From contig JAKSNF010000001.1 in NCBI GenBank assembly GCA_024400115.1, forward strand, positions 1 through 64,000: 64,000 nucleotides of DNA, given 5' to 3'. Positions within the stretch are counted from its first letter, which is position 1. Each line of letters begins with the position of its first letter. Below are positions 1 through 7,764 of the stretch, piece by piece. The stretch comes from Paludibacteraceae bacterium (GTDB taxonomy: Bacteria > Bacteroidota > Bacteroidia > Bacteroidales > Paludibacteraceae). The position numbers and the translations under genes are program-made. The notes under the pieces are model-generated. The model was not told the origin of the DNA. It saw only the letters and a list, made by a program, of their open reading frames with translations, and ran no database searches.

Positions 1-617
1 ATCCTTTCTAAAATCTTTACTAATAATTAATCGACTATTTTTTAATCCACCTCTCCGCCTCTCTGCCCACATCCGCATCCGCGTAATTGAGGAGAACGAG
101 GCGAAAGGCACCCCTAGGCTTGCGGGGCAAGGCTATCGTGCTGAGCCTTGTTCGACCTTTCGGGGTCCCCGCAAAGTACCACTTTGTGGGGAGAGGAGGA
201 ATCGCGGGTACTCCTGCCGGAACGGGGTTTCGGCATCGTACCAAGCGAATTCCGACGTAGCGTGTGCTTCAGCCACGCGGAATAAAAGTTCTGCGAGTTA
301 TCAGCGAAATCTGCGGAATCTGCGAGAGATAATAATACCGCGTAATTTGCGTAATAGCGCCATAGGCGCGAGCGGGAGACCCAAAAAAAAATCAAAGAAC
401 GCGTGTCTCTTTCTATTGACTTGTGATAATTTTGTGTGCAAAGATACGTTTTTTTGAGCATATACGCAAATTTTTGTGATTTATTTTTGCAAATATCAGA
501 AAAAAGCCGTACATTTCGGACGCCGCCTGCCGCTATGCGACATTCCCCCGAATGTACGGTCGCACGTTTATTAATATGAGCAAAGGATTTTCTATTTTTA
601 GGCAGGGCTGTGCCCTT

Positions 618-753
618 CCATCCAAAGTCCACAAATCACTACCATAAGCAAGCTTCCGTAGTAATTTTTGTACTTTATATGGCTAGATTTCATCTATTTT
701 GCCTAAAAATAGAAAATAAACTTGCTCATACCAAATTTTTGTTGTATATTTGC
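618..753 (+). repeat. 136-bp promoter-bearing repeat, copy A
   Basis: Nearly identical, in inverted orientation, to 37659-37794. It starts CCATCCAAAGTCC and ends with the promoter box TATATTTGC. Mismatches are few and cluster around 708-720. Each copy ends just upstream of a gene (DUF5686 at 758; OPT transporter at 37637), so the repeat appears to deliver a promoter. Confidence 0.9.
721..752 (+). promoter_or_regulatory. Promoter of the DUF5686 gene (in repeat copy A)
   Basis: A -33-like CTTG (721-724) and -7 box TATATTTG (745-752) are separated by 20 nt, the Bacteroidota primary-sigma arrangement. The transcription start would fall at about 757-759, on top of the TTG start codon at 758, so the mRNA would be leaderless or nearly so. 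Confidence 0.7.
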
Positions 754-757
754 GGCA

Positions 758-3280
758 TTGAAAACAATACTGCTCATATTATTGCAAACTATCTTAGTGG
801 GAACGGTGACAGATAGCGAGACGGGGGAGGCTATACCTAATGCCTCCGTCTATTACGCCGGCACCCACGAGGGTACAACCACCGACAACGAAGGCGCTTT
901 CTACCTCCGCTCCGCGTTCGAACGCAAACGCACCCTCGTTGTATCCGCTATCGGCTACCGCCCCGAACGCTTTGCCGTTGAACCCAACCGAACAGGCGGC
1001 ATCGAAGTGGCGCTACGCGAACAGATAGCCCCCCTGCAAGAAGTAACCATCACCCCCGGGGTCAACCCCGCCTTCGCTATCGTTGATTCGGTGAGGAAGC
1101 ATAAGGGCGATAGGCAACAGGCGACAGGCGACAGGCAACAGGCGACAGGGGACAGGCAACAGGCGACAGGCAACAGGCAACAGGCGACAGGCGACAGGCA
1201 ACAGGCAACAGGCGGAGAGAAGGAGACCGTGAAACTCAGTTTGAGTAATTTCACTGCCAAACAACTGCAACGGCGACTGTGGAAACAGTTTGAACCGATG
1301 ATGGTGGATTCACTCGTCACATTGTACGAAAGGATTGAGGAAAAAGGATTGAGGACTGAGGAAAAAGCGTATATCTTGACGGCAACGGATTATCAGGCAC
1401 TCATACCCGATAATAGCCAACTTGATTTCTATCAAAACAATGTCAGTATAGCCAATAAAGCCTTCCTCTCCCCCCTCGCAAGCGCGGGGAAAATGTATTA
1501 TCACTATTATTTAGTGGAAAGTACGGCTGCGAGCAGCCGAGAGGAAGAAGGAAGAAGGATTGAGGAAGAAGGAAACCAGACACTAGACACCAAACACCAA
1601 ACACCCATTGTAAGGCTAGACTTTAAGACGAAGAATCCGTTTTATCCGACGTTTAATGGTTCGATGTGGGTTGATACGGTGGCGTGGACGATTACCCGAT
1701 TAGAAGCGGATATACCCCGTAATAATGCCGTCAATTACCTCACCGGCGGACGTGTCAAACAGAGTTATGTTAATGGTCAACTGACCGATGAGTACGTTGC
1801 CACCGTTATGGACTTTGCTATCAAACAAGATAGCAGTCATATATGGCCGTCGGTGCTCGTGGAACAGCGGCGACAGGCGACAGGCGACAGGGGACAGGCG
1901 ACAGGCGACAGGCAACAGGCGACAGGCGACAGGGGACAGGCAACAGGGGACAGGCGACAGGGGACAGGCGACAGGGGACAGGCGACAGGCGACTCTCCCC
2001 CTCTACCCCCCTCGCTTCGGTTTGCGTCGTGGTTGGGACAGATCATTGGGACGGGGTATATCCCTACAGGAACGGCGATTGATTTCGGGCACGTGCAAGA
2101 GATACTGCAAGTCAATGAGACGGAGGGAGTACATGTCGGTATTCCGTTACGAACGAACGAGCGGTTATGGAAAAACGTGAGTTTGGAGGCTGCGATGGGA
2201 TACGGTTTTAAGAATAGACAGTTCACGGGTTTAGGGAAAGTTTCTTTTAATCTGCCCACGTTACGACGCAATATATTATCCGTTGAGTACCGCGACCACT
2301 ATGTTTGGCAAGAGGTGGACGATTTCACGGCGCTGATGCGTGAGAACGGGGTTGGTTACAAAACGATGGACTTTACTTCCTACGCCTTTGAGGCATTGCG
2401 GAGCAATAAGCAGGCGGTTAACTCGATGGTGAGGAGACGGCAGTTCCAAATAGCCACTGAGAACGACTGGGACGAGCACGTGGAGACCCAATTCTATTTG
2501 CGAATAGGACAAATAGATGGAGAGACATTGAACCGCTCGCAAGGCGAGCTAAATGATGGAATGAGGAATTTCTTCTATGCCATAACGGGGGGCATTGTTC
2601 GTGTGGGGTTTGGAGAACGGAAGGTGGACTCCTATTTTAGACGCGTACACGTGTATAGTCATTATCCGGTGATATACGGAGGTGTAGAATGTGGAATGTG
2701 GAATGTGGATGGTATAAGCGAGGGGCATGTTTATGGCAAGTTCACGCTGATGGTGCGTCAGACGGTAAACCTCGGCATGGGAGGTGAACTCGATTATGTA
2801 GCGCAAGTGGGGACGATGGTAGGTCAAGTGCCGTTCACGCTCTTGCACCATTTTGAGGGCAACCAAGGCTATGCTTATGACCCATACCGCTTTACGCTCA
2901 TGAATAACCTGCAGTATAACGCCAAGCATTTCTGTGCCTTGCACCTAAGTTGGAACGGACAGGGAGTGCTCTTTAACCTCATTCCGGGTGTGCGTTATCT
3001 CCGTCTCCGCGAATTGGTGACCTTCAAACTTGCCGCCAATCTACAGGCTACAGGCGACTGGCTACAGGCGACAGGGGACAGGCGACAGGGGACAGGCGAC
3101 AGGGGACAGGCAACAGGCGACAGGCGACTCTCCCCCTCTACCCCCTATATAGAAATAGGTTGCGGTATCGGGAATATCCTGCGTGTAGCAGAACTGCATT
3201 CGGTTTGGCGTTTAACGAACAGAGAGGACACAACGACTCCTCGCTGGGCTCTCCGATTTAGGATTCACTTAGGGTTGTGA
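758..3280 (+). CDS. DUF5686-type outer-membrane protein with carboxypeptidase-regulatory-like domain
   Basis: About 840 residues. A hydrophobic signal segment (KTILLILLQTILVG) is followed by a carboxypeptidase-regulatory-like beta-sandwich (about 15-95; VTDSETGEAIPNASVYY) and a long region ending in alternating beta-strand text typical of outer-membrane barrels (final RWALRFRIHLGL). This matches the DUF5686 family of Bacteroidota, whose role is not established. A TTG start at 758 is chosen because the upstream ATG at 722 lies within the promoter repeat, ahead of the -7 box. The protein is interrupted by six heptanucleotide arrays (1107-1211, 1331-1365, 1542-1604, 1870-1988, 2684-2704, 3041-3123), the GCGACAG ones reading as repeating QATGDRR-like heptads. 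These are inflated linkers, not part of the family fold. Confidence 0.75.
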   Translation: MKTILLILLQTILVGTVTDSETGEAIPNASVYYAGTHEGTTTDNEGAFYLRSAFERKRTLVVSAIGYRPERFAVEPNRTGGIEVALREQIAPLQEVTITPGVNPAFAIVDSVRKHKGDRQQATGDRQQATGDRQQATGNRQQATGDRQQATGGEKETVKLSLSNFTAKQLQRRLWKQFEPMMVDSLVTLYERIEEKGLRTEEKAYILTATDYQALIPDNSQLDFYQNNVSIANKAFLSPLASAGKMYYHYYLVESTAASSREEEGRRIEEEGNQTLDTKHQTPIVRLDFKTKNPFYPTFNGSMWVDTVAWTITRLEADIPRNNAVNYLTGGRVKQSYVNGQLTDEYVATVMDFAIKQDSSHIWPSVLVEQRRQATGDRGQATGDRQQATGDRGQATGDRRQGTGDRGQATGDSPPLPPSLRFASWLGQIIGTGYIPTGTAIDFGHVQEILQVNETEGVHVGIPLRTNERLWKNVSLEAAMGYGFKNRQFTGLGKVSFNLPTLRRNILSVEYRDHYVWQEVDDFTALMRENGVGYKTMDFTSYAFEALRSNKQAVNSMVRRRQFQIATENDWDEHVETQFYLRIGQIDGETLNRSQGELNDGMRNFFYAITGGIVRVGFGERKVDSYFRRVHVYSHYPVIYGGVECGMWNVDGISEGHVYGKFTLMVRQTVNLGMGGELDYVAQVGTMVGQVPFTLLHHFEGNQGYAYDPYRFTLMNNLQYNAKHFCALHLSWNGQGVLFNLIPGVRYLRLRELVTFKLAANLQATGDWLQATGDRRQGTGDRGQATGDRRLSPSTPYIEIGCGIGNILRVAELHSVWRLTNREDTTTPRWALRFRIHLGL
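1107..1211. repeat. Heptanucleotide array, GCGACAG family
   Basis: Fifteen 7-nt units of G(C/G)(G/A)ACAG type inside the DUF5686 gene. Three units make 21 nt, i.e. 7 codons, so the product has a 7-residue period (QQATGDR). Confidence 0.95.
1331..1365. repeat. Heptanucleotide array, AGGATTG family
   Basis: Five units (aggattg, aggaaaa, aggattg, aggactg, aggaaaa), in frame inside the DUF5686 gene. Confidence 0.85.
1542..1604. repeat. Composite heptanucleotide array (AGGAAGA then CAAACAC families)
   Basis: Nine 7-nt units: five aggaaga/aggattg-type directly followed, in the same 7-nt register, by cagacac, tagacac, caaacac, caaacac. Two unit families are joined without breaking the period. Confidence 0.85.
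1870..1988. repeat. Heptanucleotide array, GCGACAG family
   Basis: Seventeen units mixing gcgacag, gggacag and gcaacag. It is followed by gcgactctccccctctacccc, a junction repeated almost exactly after the array at 3041-3123. Confidence 0.95.
2684..2704. repeat. Short heptanucleotide array, GTGGAAT family
   Basis: Three units (gtagaat, gtggaat, gtggaat) plus a partial fourth, in frame in the DUF5686 gene. Confidence 0.75.
3041..3123. repeat. Heptanucleotide array, GCGACAG family
   Basis: A partial unit plus eleven full units (gctacag, gcgactg, gctacag, then gcgacag/gggacag/gcaacag), near the 3' end of the DUF5686 gene. Confidence 0.95.
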
Positions 3281-3286
3281 TTTTCG

Positions 3287-4198
3287 TTAGTGGTTAGCAG
3301 GATGGAATTGGAGGATAGCTTGTCGGAGGTCTTGCACATTGACGTGTGTGTAGATCTCGGTGGTGGCAAGCGACTCGTGTCCTAATAGTTGCTGAATGAT
3401 ACGCAAGTCGGCTCCGTTCTGCAAGAGGTGGGTAGCGAACGAGTGACGAAGGGTGTGTGGCGAAACGACCTTATGAATACCCGCCTCCACGGCAAGGCGT
3501 TTGATAATAGTAAAAACCATTGCTCGCGTCAAAGGCCGACCGTAACGATTGACAAAAGCATAATCGGTTGCCTTAGCGTCCAGACGCCAATGAGACCGTT
3601 CTTCTAGCCAATACTCAAACCACTTTTTCGCTACGGGCGAGATGGGCACCAAACGTTGTTTACTTCCCTTACCGTTAATGAGCATATACTCCTCGTCTAA
3701 GTAGATATTACTGAGTTTGAGTTCGGTCAGTTCGGACACGCGCAAGCCCGACCCGTAAAGCATCTCCATCATCGCCCGGTTGCGGTGACCCTCGTTGGAA
3801 CTGAGGTCTATGCAAGCGAGCATCGCATCTATCTCGGCTATGGTCAAGACGGACGGTAGGTGCATCTCCTTGCGCGGCTGCTCAAGCAGTTCGGACGGGT
3901 CTTGTTCAATGTCTTTGTTGTACACCAAGAAACGGTAAAAAGACCGAATACCACTCATCACACGCGACTGGGTTCGCGCATTTGAATGAGCAGTAAACGT
4001 ATCGTACAAGAACTGCTGAAGGGCGGCTAAGTCTAAGTGAATGATATCGAGGTTGTGCTCGTCGCAATAGGTTTGCAACTTAGCTAGATCCATTATGTAC
4101 GACTCCACCGTGTGGTCGGAGAGACCCTTCTCCAAACGGAGATAAGTCTTATAGTTTAGAGTGTAGAGTGTAGAGTGTAGAGTAGCCGTCTGGTTCAT
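3287..4198 (-). CDS. xerD: Tyrosine recombinase XerC/XerD
   Basis: A 303-residue site-specific recombinase, probably for chromosome dimer resolution. It has an N-terminal SAM-like core-binding domain (about 10-100) and a catalytic domain (about 115-300). The catalytic set is visible: R153 (GSGLRVSEL), K177 (GKGSKQ), H248-x-x-R251 (HTLRHSF), H274 (LLGH) and nucleophile Y283 (EIYTH). The ATG at 4198 is chosen because longer readings run back into the upstream permease gene. This ATG and the first 14 or so codons ([15 protein letters not shown]) derive from an ACTCTAA-type repeat element, so the normal N-terminus has been replaced or extended by repeat DNA. It is last in the rpmH-rbfA-permease-xerD run. 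XerC versus XerD is not separable by eye. Confidence 0.9.
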   Translation of the reverse strand: MNQTATLHSTLYTLNYKTYLRLEKGLSDHTVESYIMDLAKLQTYCDEHNLDIIHLDLAALQQFLYDTFTAHSNARTQSRVMSGIRSFYRFLVYNKDIEQDPSELLEQPRKEMHLPSVLTIAEIDAMLACIDLSSNEGHRNRAMMEMLYGSGLRVSELTELKLSNIYLDEEYMLINGKGSKQRLVPISPVAKKWFEYWLEERSHWRLDAKATDYAFVNRYGRPLTRAMVFTIIKRLAVEAGIHKVVSPHTLRHSFATHLLQNGADLRIIQQLLGHESLATTEIYTHVNVQDLRQAILQFHPANH

Positions 4199-4240
4199 TA
4201 GTTTAGAGTTGAGAGAGTAGGCGTCTGGTTCATGATTTAG
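4154..4240. repeat. Double ACTCTAA-type repeat element with conserved leader
   Basis: Two tandem copies of about 44 nt. Each has GTTTAGA/GTGTAGA heptamers (4154-4181; 4201-4214) followed on the plus strand by a leader, CCGTCTGGTTCAT in one copy and GCGTCTGGTTCAT in the other. The xerD ATG is inside the first leader. The same leader (aaccagacggcta) precedes an array inside thiM at about 57153-57164. Confidence 0.85.
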
Positions 4241-5490
4241 AGTTTTTTGGTTGGGATATGGGAGGTGAGCCAACCTAAAGCAATGACCGTTAGGAGGACA
4301 AAGAGGATGTCCAATGGTTGAACCACGACGGGATAAGCCGATATGATATATTCGGTACCGGTACCTAATTTCAATAATCCCCAATGCTGCTGCGCTAAAC
4401 ATAGTGCCAAACCTATCACAATACCAATCAATGCTCCTAAGCCGTTAATGAGATAACCCTCATAAAGGAAGATACGCCGCAGTTGTTTTTCATCTGCACC
4501 CAAATGGCGCAAGGTCTCGGTATCTTGTTGTTTATCTAAGATAAGCATAGCCAAAGACGAGATCATGTTTAGTCCCGCAATGAGAAGAATAAAGACCAGT
4601 AGAATAGCTGTCAGTAGCTTCTCCACCTTGAGGACGCGGAAGAAGTCCGATTGCTGCTCGTAACGATTGAGTATTTTATAGTTTAGAGTGGAGAGTGTAG
4701 AGTTTAGAGTAGTTTTGGAGTTCCTCAGTTTAGAGTCAATTGGTTTACATTTAAGATAGAGGGAGGTGACAGTAGTGGAATCGAGGTCGAAGAGACGACG
4801 AGCCAGCGGCAACGAGACAATAGCCAATTTGTCATCATAGACCGACTGATTAACAGCAAACTCACCGGAGATAAAGGCGGTGGAGGTATTCATTAGACCG
4901 GCTACGCCTGTAAGACCGCTCACTACGTTCGCTGTAGGACCGGCTACGCCTGTAAGATTGCTGCGCTGAGAAAGTTTAGGAGCATAAAGACGAATAGGAT
5001 CAATAAACTGAGCACGAACGCCTAAGGTGGAGGCTAAACCGCGTCCGAAGACGATGCGTTCAAAAGCGCCATCATAGGTGAGGAACTTTCCGTTCGTGAT
5101 AATAGAGTCTATTTGGGTGAGGTGCGCAAAGGTTGTATCCACTCCCATCAAGATAGCCGGTAATTGGTGGTCTCTATATTGGATTAAGGCTTGCCGTTCC
5201 ACCACCTCAGAGACTAATTCGATAGAGGGGTCTTGCAGCAGTTGTTGTATCTCGGGATCGGTAGTAGAGAAAGGTTGGCCGGACGTAGCCACGACCTTAT
5301 AATCGGGGTCGAAGGCAGAGAACATCTGTTCGACTAAGGCTCCAAATCCGTTCATGACGGAGAGCACGCAAATCATAGCTGCTGCTATAACAGCAACAGC
5401 AGCGGCACTGATGCCGCTGACGATATTGATAGCGTGATGACCTTTCTTCGAGAAAAGGTAACGCCAAGCTATAAAAAGAGAAGTTTTCAC
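4237..5490 (-). CDS. LolC/LolE-family ABC transporter permease
   Basis: A 417-residue MacB/LolC-type permease, likely part of an inner-membrane complex releasing outer-membrane lipoproteins. One TM helix lies at about 20-45 ([18 protein letters not shown]), then a large periplasmic domain, then three C-terminal TM helices (about 290-312, 345-370, 385-407). The start overlaps the end of rbfA by 4 bp, indicating translational coupling. Two insertions are visible: a duplicated LTGVAG segment (about 4895-4965) and an ACTCTAA array (4681-4708) giving [11 protein letters not shown] just before the second TM helix. No ATP-binding partner is encoded nearby. LolC versus LolE is not decided. Confidence 0.85.
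   Translation of the reverse strand: MKTSLFIAWRYLFSKKGHHAINIVSGISAAAVAVIAAAMICVLSVMNGFGALVEQMFSAFDPDYKVVATSGQPFSTTDPEIQQLLQDPSIELVSEVVERQALIQYRDHQLPAILMGVDTTFAHLTQIDSIITNGKFLTYDGAFERIVFGRGLASTLGVRAQFIDPIRLYAPKLSQRSNLTGVAGPTANVVSGLTGVAGLMNTSTAFISGEFAVNQSVYDDKLAIVSLPLARRLFDLDSTTVTSLYLKCKPIDSKLRNSKTTLNSTLSTLNYKILNRYEQQSDFFRVLKVEKLLTAILLVFILLIAGLNMISSLAMLILDKQQDTETLRHLGADEKQLRRIFLYEGYLINGLGALIGIVIGLALCLAQQHWGLLKLGTGTEYIISAYPVVVQPLDILFVLLTVIALGWLTSHIPTKKL
4681..4708. repeat. Heptanucleotide array in the LolC/E gene
   Basis: Four units (gtttaga, gtggaga, gtgtaga, gtttaga) on the plus strand; the gene reads the opposite strand as [10 protein letters not shown] further unit sits at 4729-4735. Confidence 0.9.
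4895..4965. repeat. Imperfect accggctacgcctgtaag duplication in the LolC/E gene
   Basis: The 19-nt text accggctacgcctgtaaga occurs twice, separated by a related ccgctcactacgttcgctgta stretch, giving the duplicated peptide LTGVAG. It resembles the agaccgcttcgctgaa family at 6029-6091 and 47334-47388. Confidence 0.7.
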
Positions 5491-5846
5491 TTGCCTAATA
5501 ATTGATCTATCCGATCCATCATATTCAAAGTCTCATCCAAGAAGAACCTCAATTCGGGAATGATACGCAACTGATGACGCTCTAAGTTCCCGAGTTCAAA
5601 GCGAATCTTGGGTGTATCTTCGACTATTTGGTGGTATATGGTTTCCGACGTTTGCTGTCCGGAAGACTGAACAAAAATAGACAAGTAAACAGATGCAACG
5701 GCTAAATCGGGGCTGACACGAACCTCACTAACGGAGATTAATGCGCCCTGAATAGCACGAGCATAATGAAGAAAGATGTCACTCAAATCCTTCTGGATGA
5801 GGCGGGCAATCTTTTGTTGACGAGTTGTTTGCAAGTTGTAACTCAA
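5487..5846 (-). CDS. rbfA: Ribosome-binding factor A
   Basis: A 119-residue RbfA, which binds 30S subunits and helps mature the 16S rRNA 5' end. The family pattern is clear: N-terminal TTRQQKIARLIQKDLSDIF, central VSPDLAVASVYLSIF and LRFFLDETLNMMDRIDQLL near the end. The open frame starts with TTG at 5846, directly after the rpmH stop. A second TTG at 5834 gives MQTTRQQ, closer to the usual Bacteroidota N-terminus, so the true start may be 5834. Its 3' end overlaps the permease start by 4 bp. It shares an mRNA with rpmH upstream. Confidence 0.92.
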   Translation of the reverse strand: MSYNLQTTRQQKIARLIQKDLSDIFLHYARAIQGALISVSEVRVSPDLAVASVYLSIFVQSSGQQTSETIYHQIVEDTPKIRFELGNLERHQLRIIPELRFFLDETLNMMDRIDQLLGK

Positions 5847-6005
5847 TTAAAATTTGTGACGACCTTCGTCAGCAACAGTCAGTTTCTTACGACCGTGAGC
5901 ACGACGAGCAGCCAATACACGGCGACCGTTAGCGGTAGCCATTCTCTCAAGGAAACCGTGTTTGTTACGACGCTTACGTTGAGAAGGTTGGAATGTACGT
6001 TTCAT
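5847..6005 (-). CDS. rpmH: 50S ribosomal protein L34
   Basis: A 52-residue basic protein beginning [18 protein letters not shown] and continuing [19 protein letters not shown], diagnostic for L34. The stop abuts the rbfA start. The promoter lies at 6127-6158 on the minus strand; the approximately 110-nt leader contains an agaccgcttcgctgaa-type repeat. In this window the gene is linked to rbfA rather than to rnpA/dnaA. Confidence 0.97.
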   Translation of the reverse strand: MKRTFQPSQRKRRNKHGFLERMATANGRRVLAARRAHGRKKLTVADEGRHKF

Positions 6006-6028
6006 ATTTTTTAGTTTTAGTTGTTAAT

Positions 6029-6091
6029 AGACCGCTTTGCTGAAAGCCCCGCTGAAAGACCGTCCTTCGGACTGAAAGACCGCTTCGCTAA
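6029..6091. repeat. agaccgcttcgctgaa-type repeat in the rpmH leader
   Basis: Four imperfect units of about 12-20 nt beginning agaccg or agcccc and ending gctgaa, actgaa or gctaa. Related 16-nt units occur inside ileS at 47334-47388. Confidence 0.7.
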
Positions 6092-6126
6092 AGGACTTTC
6101 TGGGCGTTTTTGCGCAAAATGGACTG

Positions 6127-6158
6127 CAAAAGTACAACATTTTTTTGATATATGCAAA
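6127..6158 (-). promoter_or_regulatory. Extended promoter for rpmH operon
   Basis: On the minus strand, TTTG (6155-6158), a 20-nt spacer CATATATCAAAAAAATGTTG, and -7 box TACTTTTG (6127-6134). The spacer is nearly the same as at 26814-26833 and 42401-42420. Confidence 0.8.
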
Positions 6159-6174
6159 TTTTTTTGTATCTTTG
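6144..6174 (+). promoter_or_regulatory. Promoter for recO
   Basis: TTTG (6144-6147), 19-nt spacer, TATCTTTG (6167-6174). It overlaps the divergent rpmH promoter, so the two share about 30 bp. Confidence 0.8.
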
Positions 6175-6195
6175 CAGCACTTTTATGCATTTTTT

Positions 6196-6708
6196 ATGTT
6201 TGAAAAGACACAAGCCATAGTAATTCACTGCCAAAAATACTCCGACAAGGCCGTTATCCTGCACACTTACACCCGCGCCAACGGGAGGCAGAATTTGGTA
6301 GTTTATGGAGGTAAAAAGAAAGGCAATATCCGAGGTTTGATAGGAACGCCTCTCGCGATGGTAGAAATCGAATACGAGAATAAACCAGGGCAAGAGATGC
6401 ACACTCTTCATTCCATTGCTCCACTCTATCTACCTCAACCACAAAACAGCGAACAACAACTCATCAGCATGCTCATCAGTGAAGTGATTTACAAAACCCT
6501 AAAACAACCGATGGCGGACGAGAGAGTGTATCAGTTCTTAGAGGAGAGTATCGTCAGACTGAATCGTCCCGACGAGTTAAAGGAAGAATCGGTTTTTGTG
6601 AAAGAGTTTATGGAAACCCTGTCCGCGCTGCTTGGATACGGAGGAGTGTGGTTGGACGAGTGGAAGGATCTTCACTCGCTGAAGATGATACAAGAGATGC
6701 TTGGATGA
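6196..6708 (+). CDS. recO: DNA repair protein RecO, C-terminally short
   Basis: About 170 residues. The N-terminal OB-fold is clear (MFEKTQAIVIHCQKYSDKAV, NLVVYGGKKKGN) and is followed by part of the helical domain. RecO loads RecA with RecF and RecR in recombinational repair. Bacteroidota and E. coli homologues are about 240 residues; this one stops after the segment equivalent to about residue 170 (LGYGGVWLDEW), lacking the last 70 or so residues. A ten-unit heptamer array begins 6 bp after the stop, so truncation by array insertion or replacement is plausible. The ATG at 6196 is the first after the promoter; the upstream ATG at 6145 lies inside the promoter. Confidence 0.85.
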   Translation: MFEKTQAIVIHCQKYSDKAVILHTYTRANGRQNLVVYGGKKKGNIRGLIGTPLAMVEIEYENKPGQEMHTLHSIAPLYLPQPQNSEQQLISMLISEVIYKTLKQPMADERVYQFLEESIVRLNRPDELKEESVFVKEFMETLSALLGYGGVWLDEWKDLHSLKMIQEMLG

Positions 6709-6714
6709 GAAGCA

Positions 6715-6784
6715 AGGAAGAAGGATGAAGGATGAAGGATGAAGGAAGAAGGATTAAGGAAGAAGGATTAAGGAAGAAGGATTA
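6715..6784. repeat. Heptanucleotide array, AGGATGA/AGGAAGA family
   Basis: Ten units (aggaaga, aggatga x3, aggaaga, aggatta, aggaaga, aggatta, aggaaga, aggatta) between recO and the convergent phosphoesterase. The stop codon of the phosphoesterase (plus-strand tta at 6782-6784) is the last unit. Confidence 0.95.
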
Positions 6785-7753
6785 AGGAAGGATTACGACT
6801 TCGTCGTAGAGGGAGTCGGTGTCCAGGAGGTAGGTCTGCATGAGCAGTGAGTCGCGCGTGATAGTCAGCAATTCGTAAACGGGTTGTTGACTTGTTTTAT
6901 CCGCTTTCACGTGTTTGCGCATAGTGTGAGACTTATGCACCGAACCTATTTCCACGAAAGGCAAACGGCGAGCATAGAGGTGGTTATGTCCCGAGAAGAC
7001 GAGGTCTGCTTTACGCAGAGGACGCGCAAGGAAAGTGAAGAGATTGACATTCCAACGTCCCTTAGCATGCGAATAAACAGGATGGTGCATGATAACCACT
7101 GTGTATTTATTTCCCGAGGTGTTTAATGTTTGTTTAAGCCACTTATTGAGCCTCGTGAAATGGTGCAACAGTCGTGGAGCGGAGGTGTCCAGAACAATGA
7201 AACGGAGGTTATCAAAGTCCACGTAATAGGTAGAGCCTAATCCGTTAGCAGGTCCGTTCTGTGGATGTTGGAAGAGGGAGAGCCACACGGGAGACAGTGT
7301 CTTTCCAAGTCCTTTCTTATACTCGTGATTACCGGGTGTATTGAGGACGGGGAGGTATTCAAAGGCTGTACCTTTGAGGTCCGATTGGAGTTGTTGGGCA
7401 TAATAATGGTAGCCACGATTGAGCCAATCGCCCAATTGGGCATAAGCGTCCAAGTCGGGATAGGTTGCTCCTAAAGAGAGGTAGCGGTCGTGGGTTATCT
7501 CGTTATGCACATCGCCTAAGAGAAGGATGCGTAAGTGTTTAGGGTCTTGGGTATCAGACCAAACAGTACCATGATTGACGAAATGAGGAAGGGAATCTTG
7601 ACCGAAAGTGATGAAACGATAGTCCACCTCCGCCTCGTTCCAAACGGGTTCGGGTGGATTACTAAACCACGCCTTCCAGCGGAGGGCGCATACCGTTGCA
7701 CCCGCCGCCAGAAAGACGATGATTATTATGATCCACGTTATTCGTTTACGCAT
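6782..7753 (-). CDS. Membrane-anchored calcineurin-type metallophosphoesterase
   Basis: 323 residues. One N-terminal TM or signal segment (about 5-24, ITWIIIIIVFLAAGATVCA) and then a calcineurin-like phosphoesterase fold with all metal-binding blocks: GDVHN (80-84), GDW (108-110), GNHE (141-144), HHP (223-225) and GHNH (255-258). A periplasmic or membrane-attached enzyme acting on a phosphoester is likely; the substrate cannot be inferred. The stop codon comes from the heptamer array shared with the recO side. It lies 11 bp downstream of the DUF3127 gene and is probably co-transcribed with it. Confidence 0.88.
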   Translation of the reverse strand: MRKRITWIIIIIVFLAAGATVCALRWKAWFSNPPEPVWNEAEVDYRFITFGQDSLPHFVNHGTVWSDTQDPKHLRILLLGDVHNEITHDRYLSLGATYPDLDAYAQLGDWLNRGYHYYAQQLQSDLKGTAFEYLPVLNTPGNHEYKKGLGKTLSPVWLSLFQHPQNGPANGLGSTYYVDFDNLRFIVLDTSAPRLLHHFTRLNKWLKQTLNTSGNKYTVVIMHHPVYSHAKGRWNVNLFTFLARPLRKADLVFSGHNHLYARRLPFVEIGSVHKSHTMRKHVKADKTSQQPVYELLTITRDSLLMQTYLLDTDSLYDEVVILP

Positions 7754-7764
7754 CGTTTAGACGT

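Larger units (their letters stand above)
1..757. other. Non-coding region upstream of the DUF5686 gene
   Basis: I see no convincing gene here. Open frames on the minus strand read through low-complexity GC-rich text and show no family signature. A minus-strand promoter-like -7 box (TATCTTTG read on the minus strand) lies near 436-443. Positions 618-753 are one copy of a 136-bp repeat described separately; it carries the promoter for the gene starting at 758. The text around 280-350 contains short ctgcga/ccgcgtaat iterations like other intergenic spacers of this window. Confidence 0.6.

Noticed and set aside
114-632. 172-codon minus-strand open frame
   Set aside because: It reads through low-complexity intergenic text and the promoter-like sequence near 440, with no family signature or consistent protein composition.
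1107-1211. CRISPR array
   Set aside because: The repeats are directly tandem 7-mers with no spacers of 25-40 nt, no palindromic repeat and no cas genes. The same applies to the other arrays.
955-1320. Minus-strand open frames across the GCGACAG array (LSPVACCLLPVACC-type)
   Set aside because: They are the complement of the heptamer array inside the DUF5686 gene; arrays of 7 nt without stops stay open in many frames.
3389-3607. Plus-strand ORF inside xerD
   Set aside because: Antisense shadow of a clear recombinase catalytic domain.
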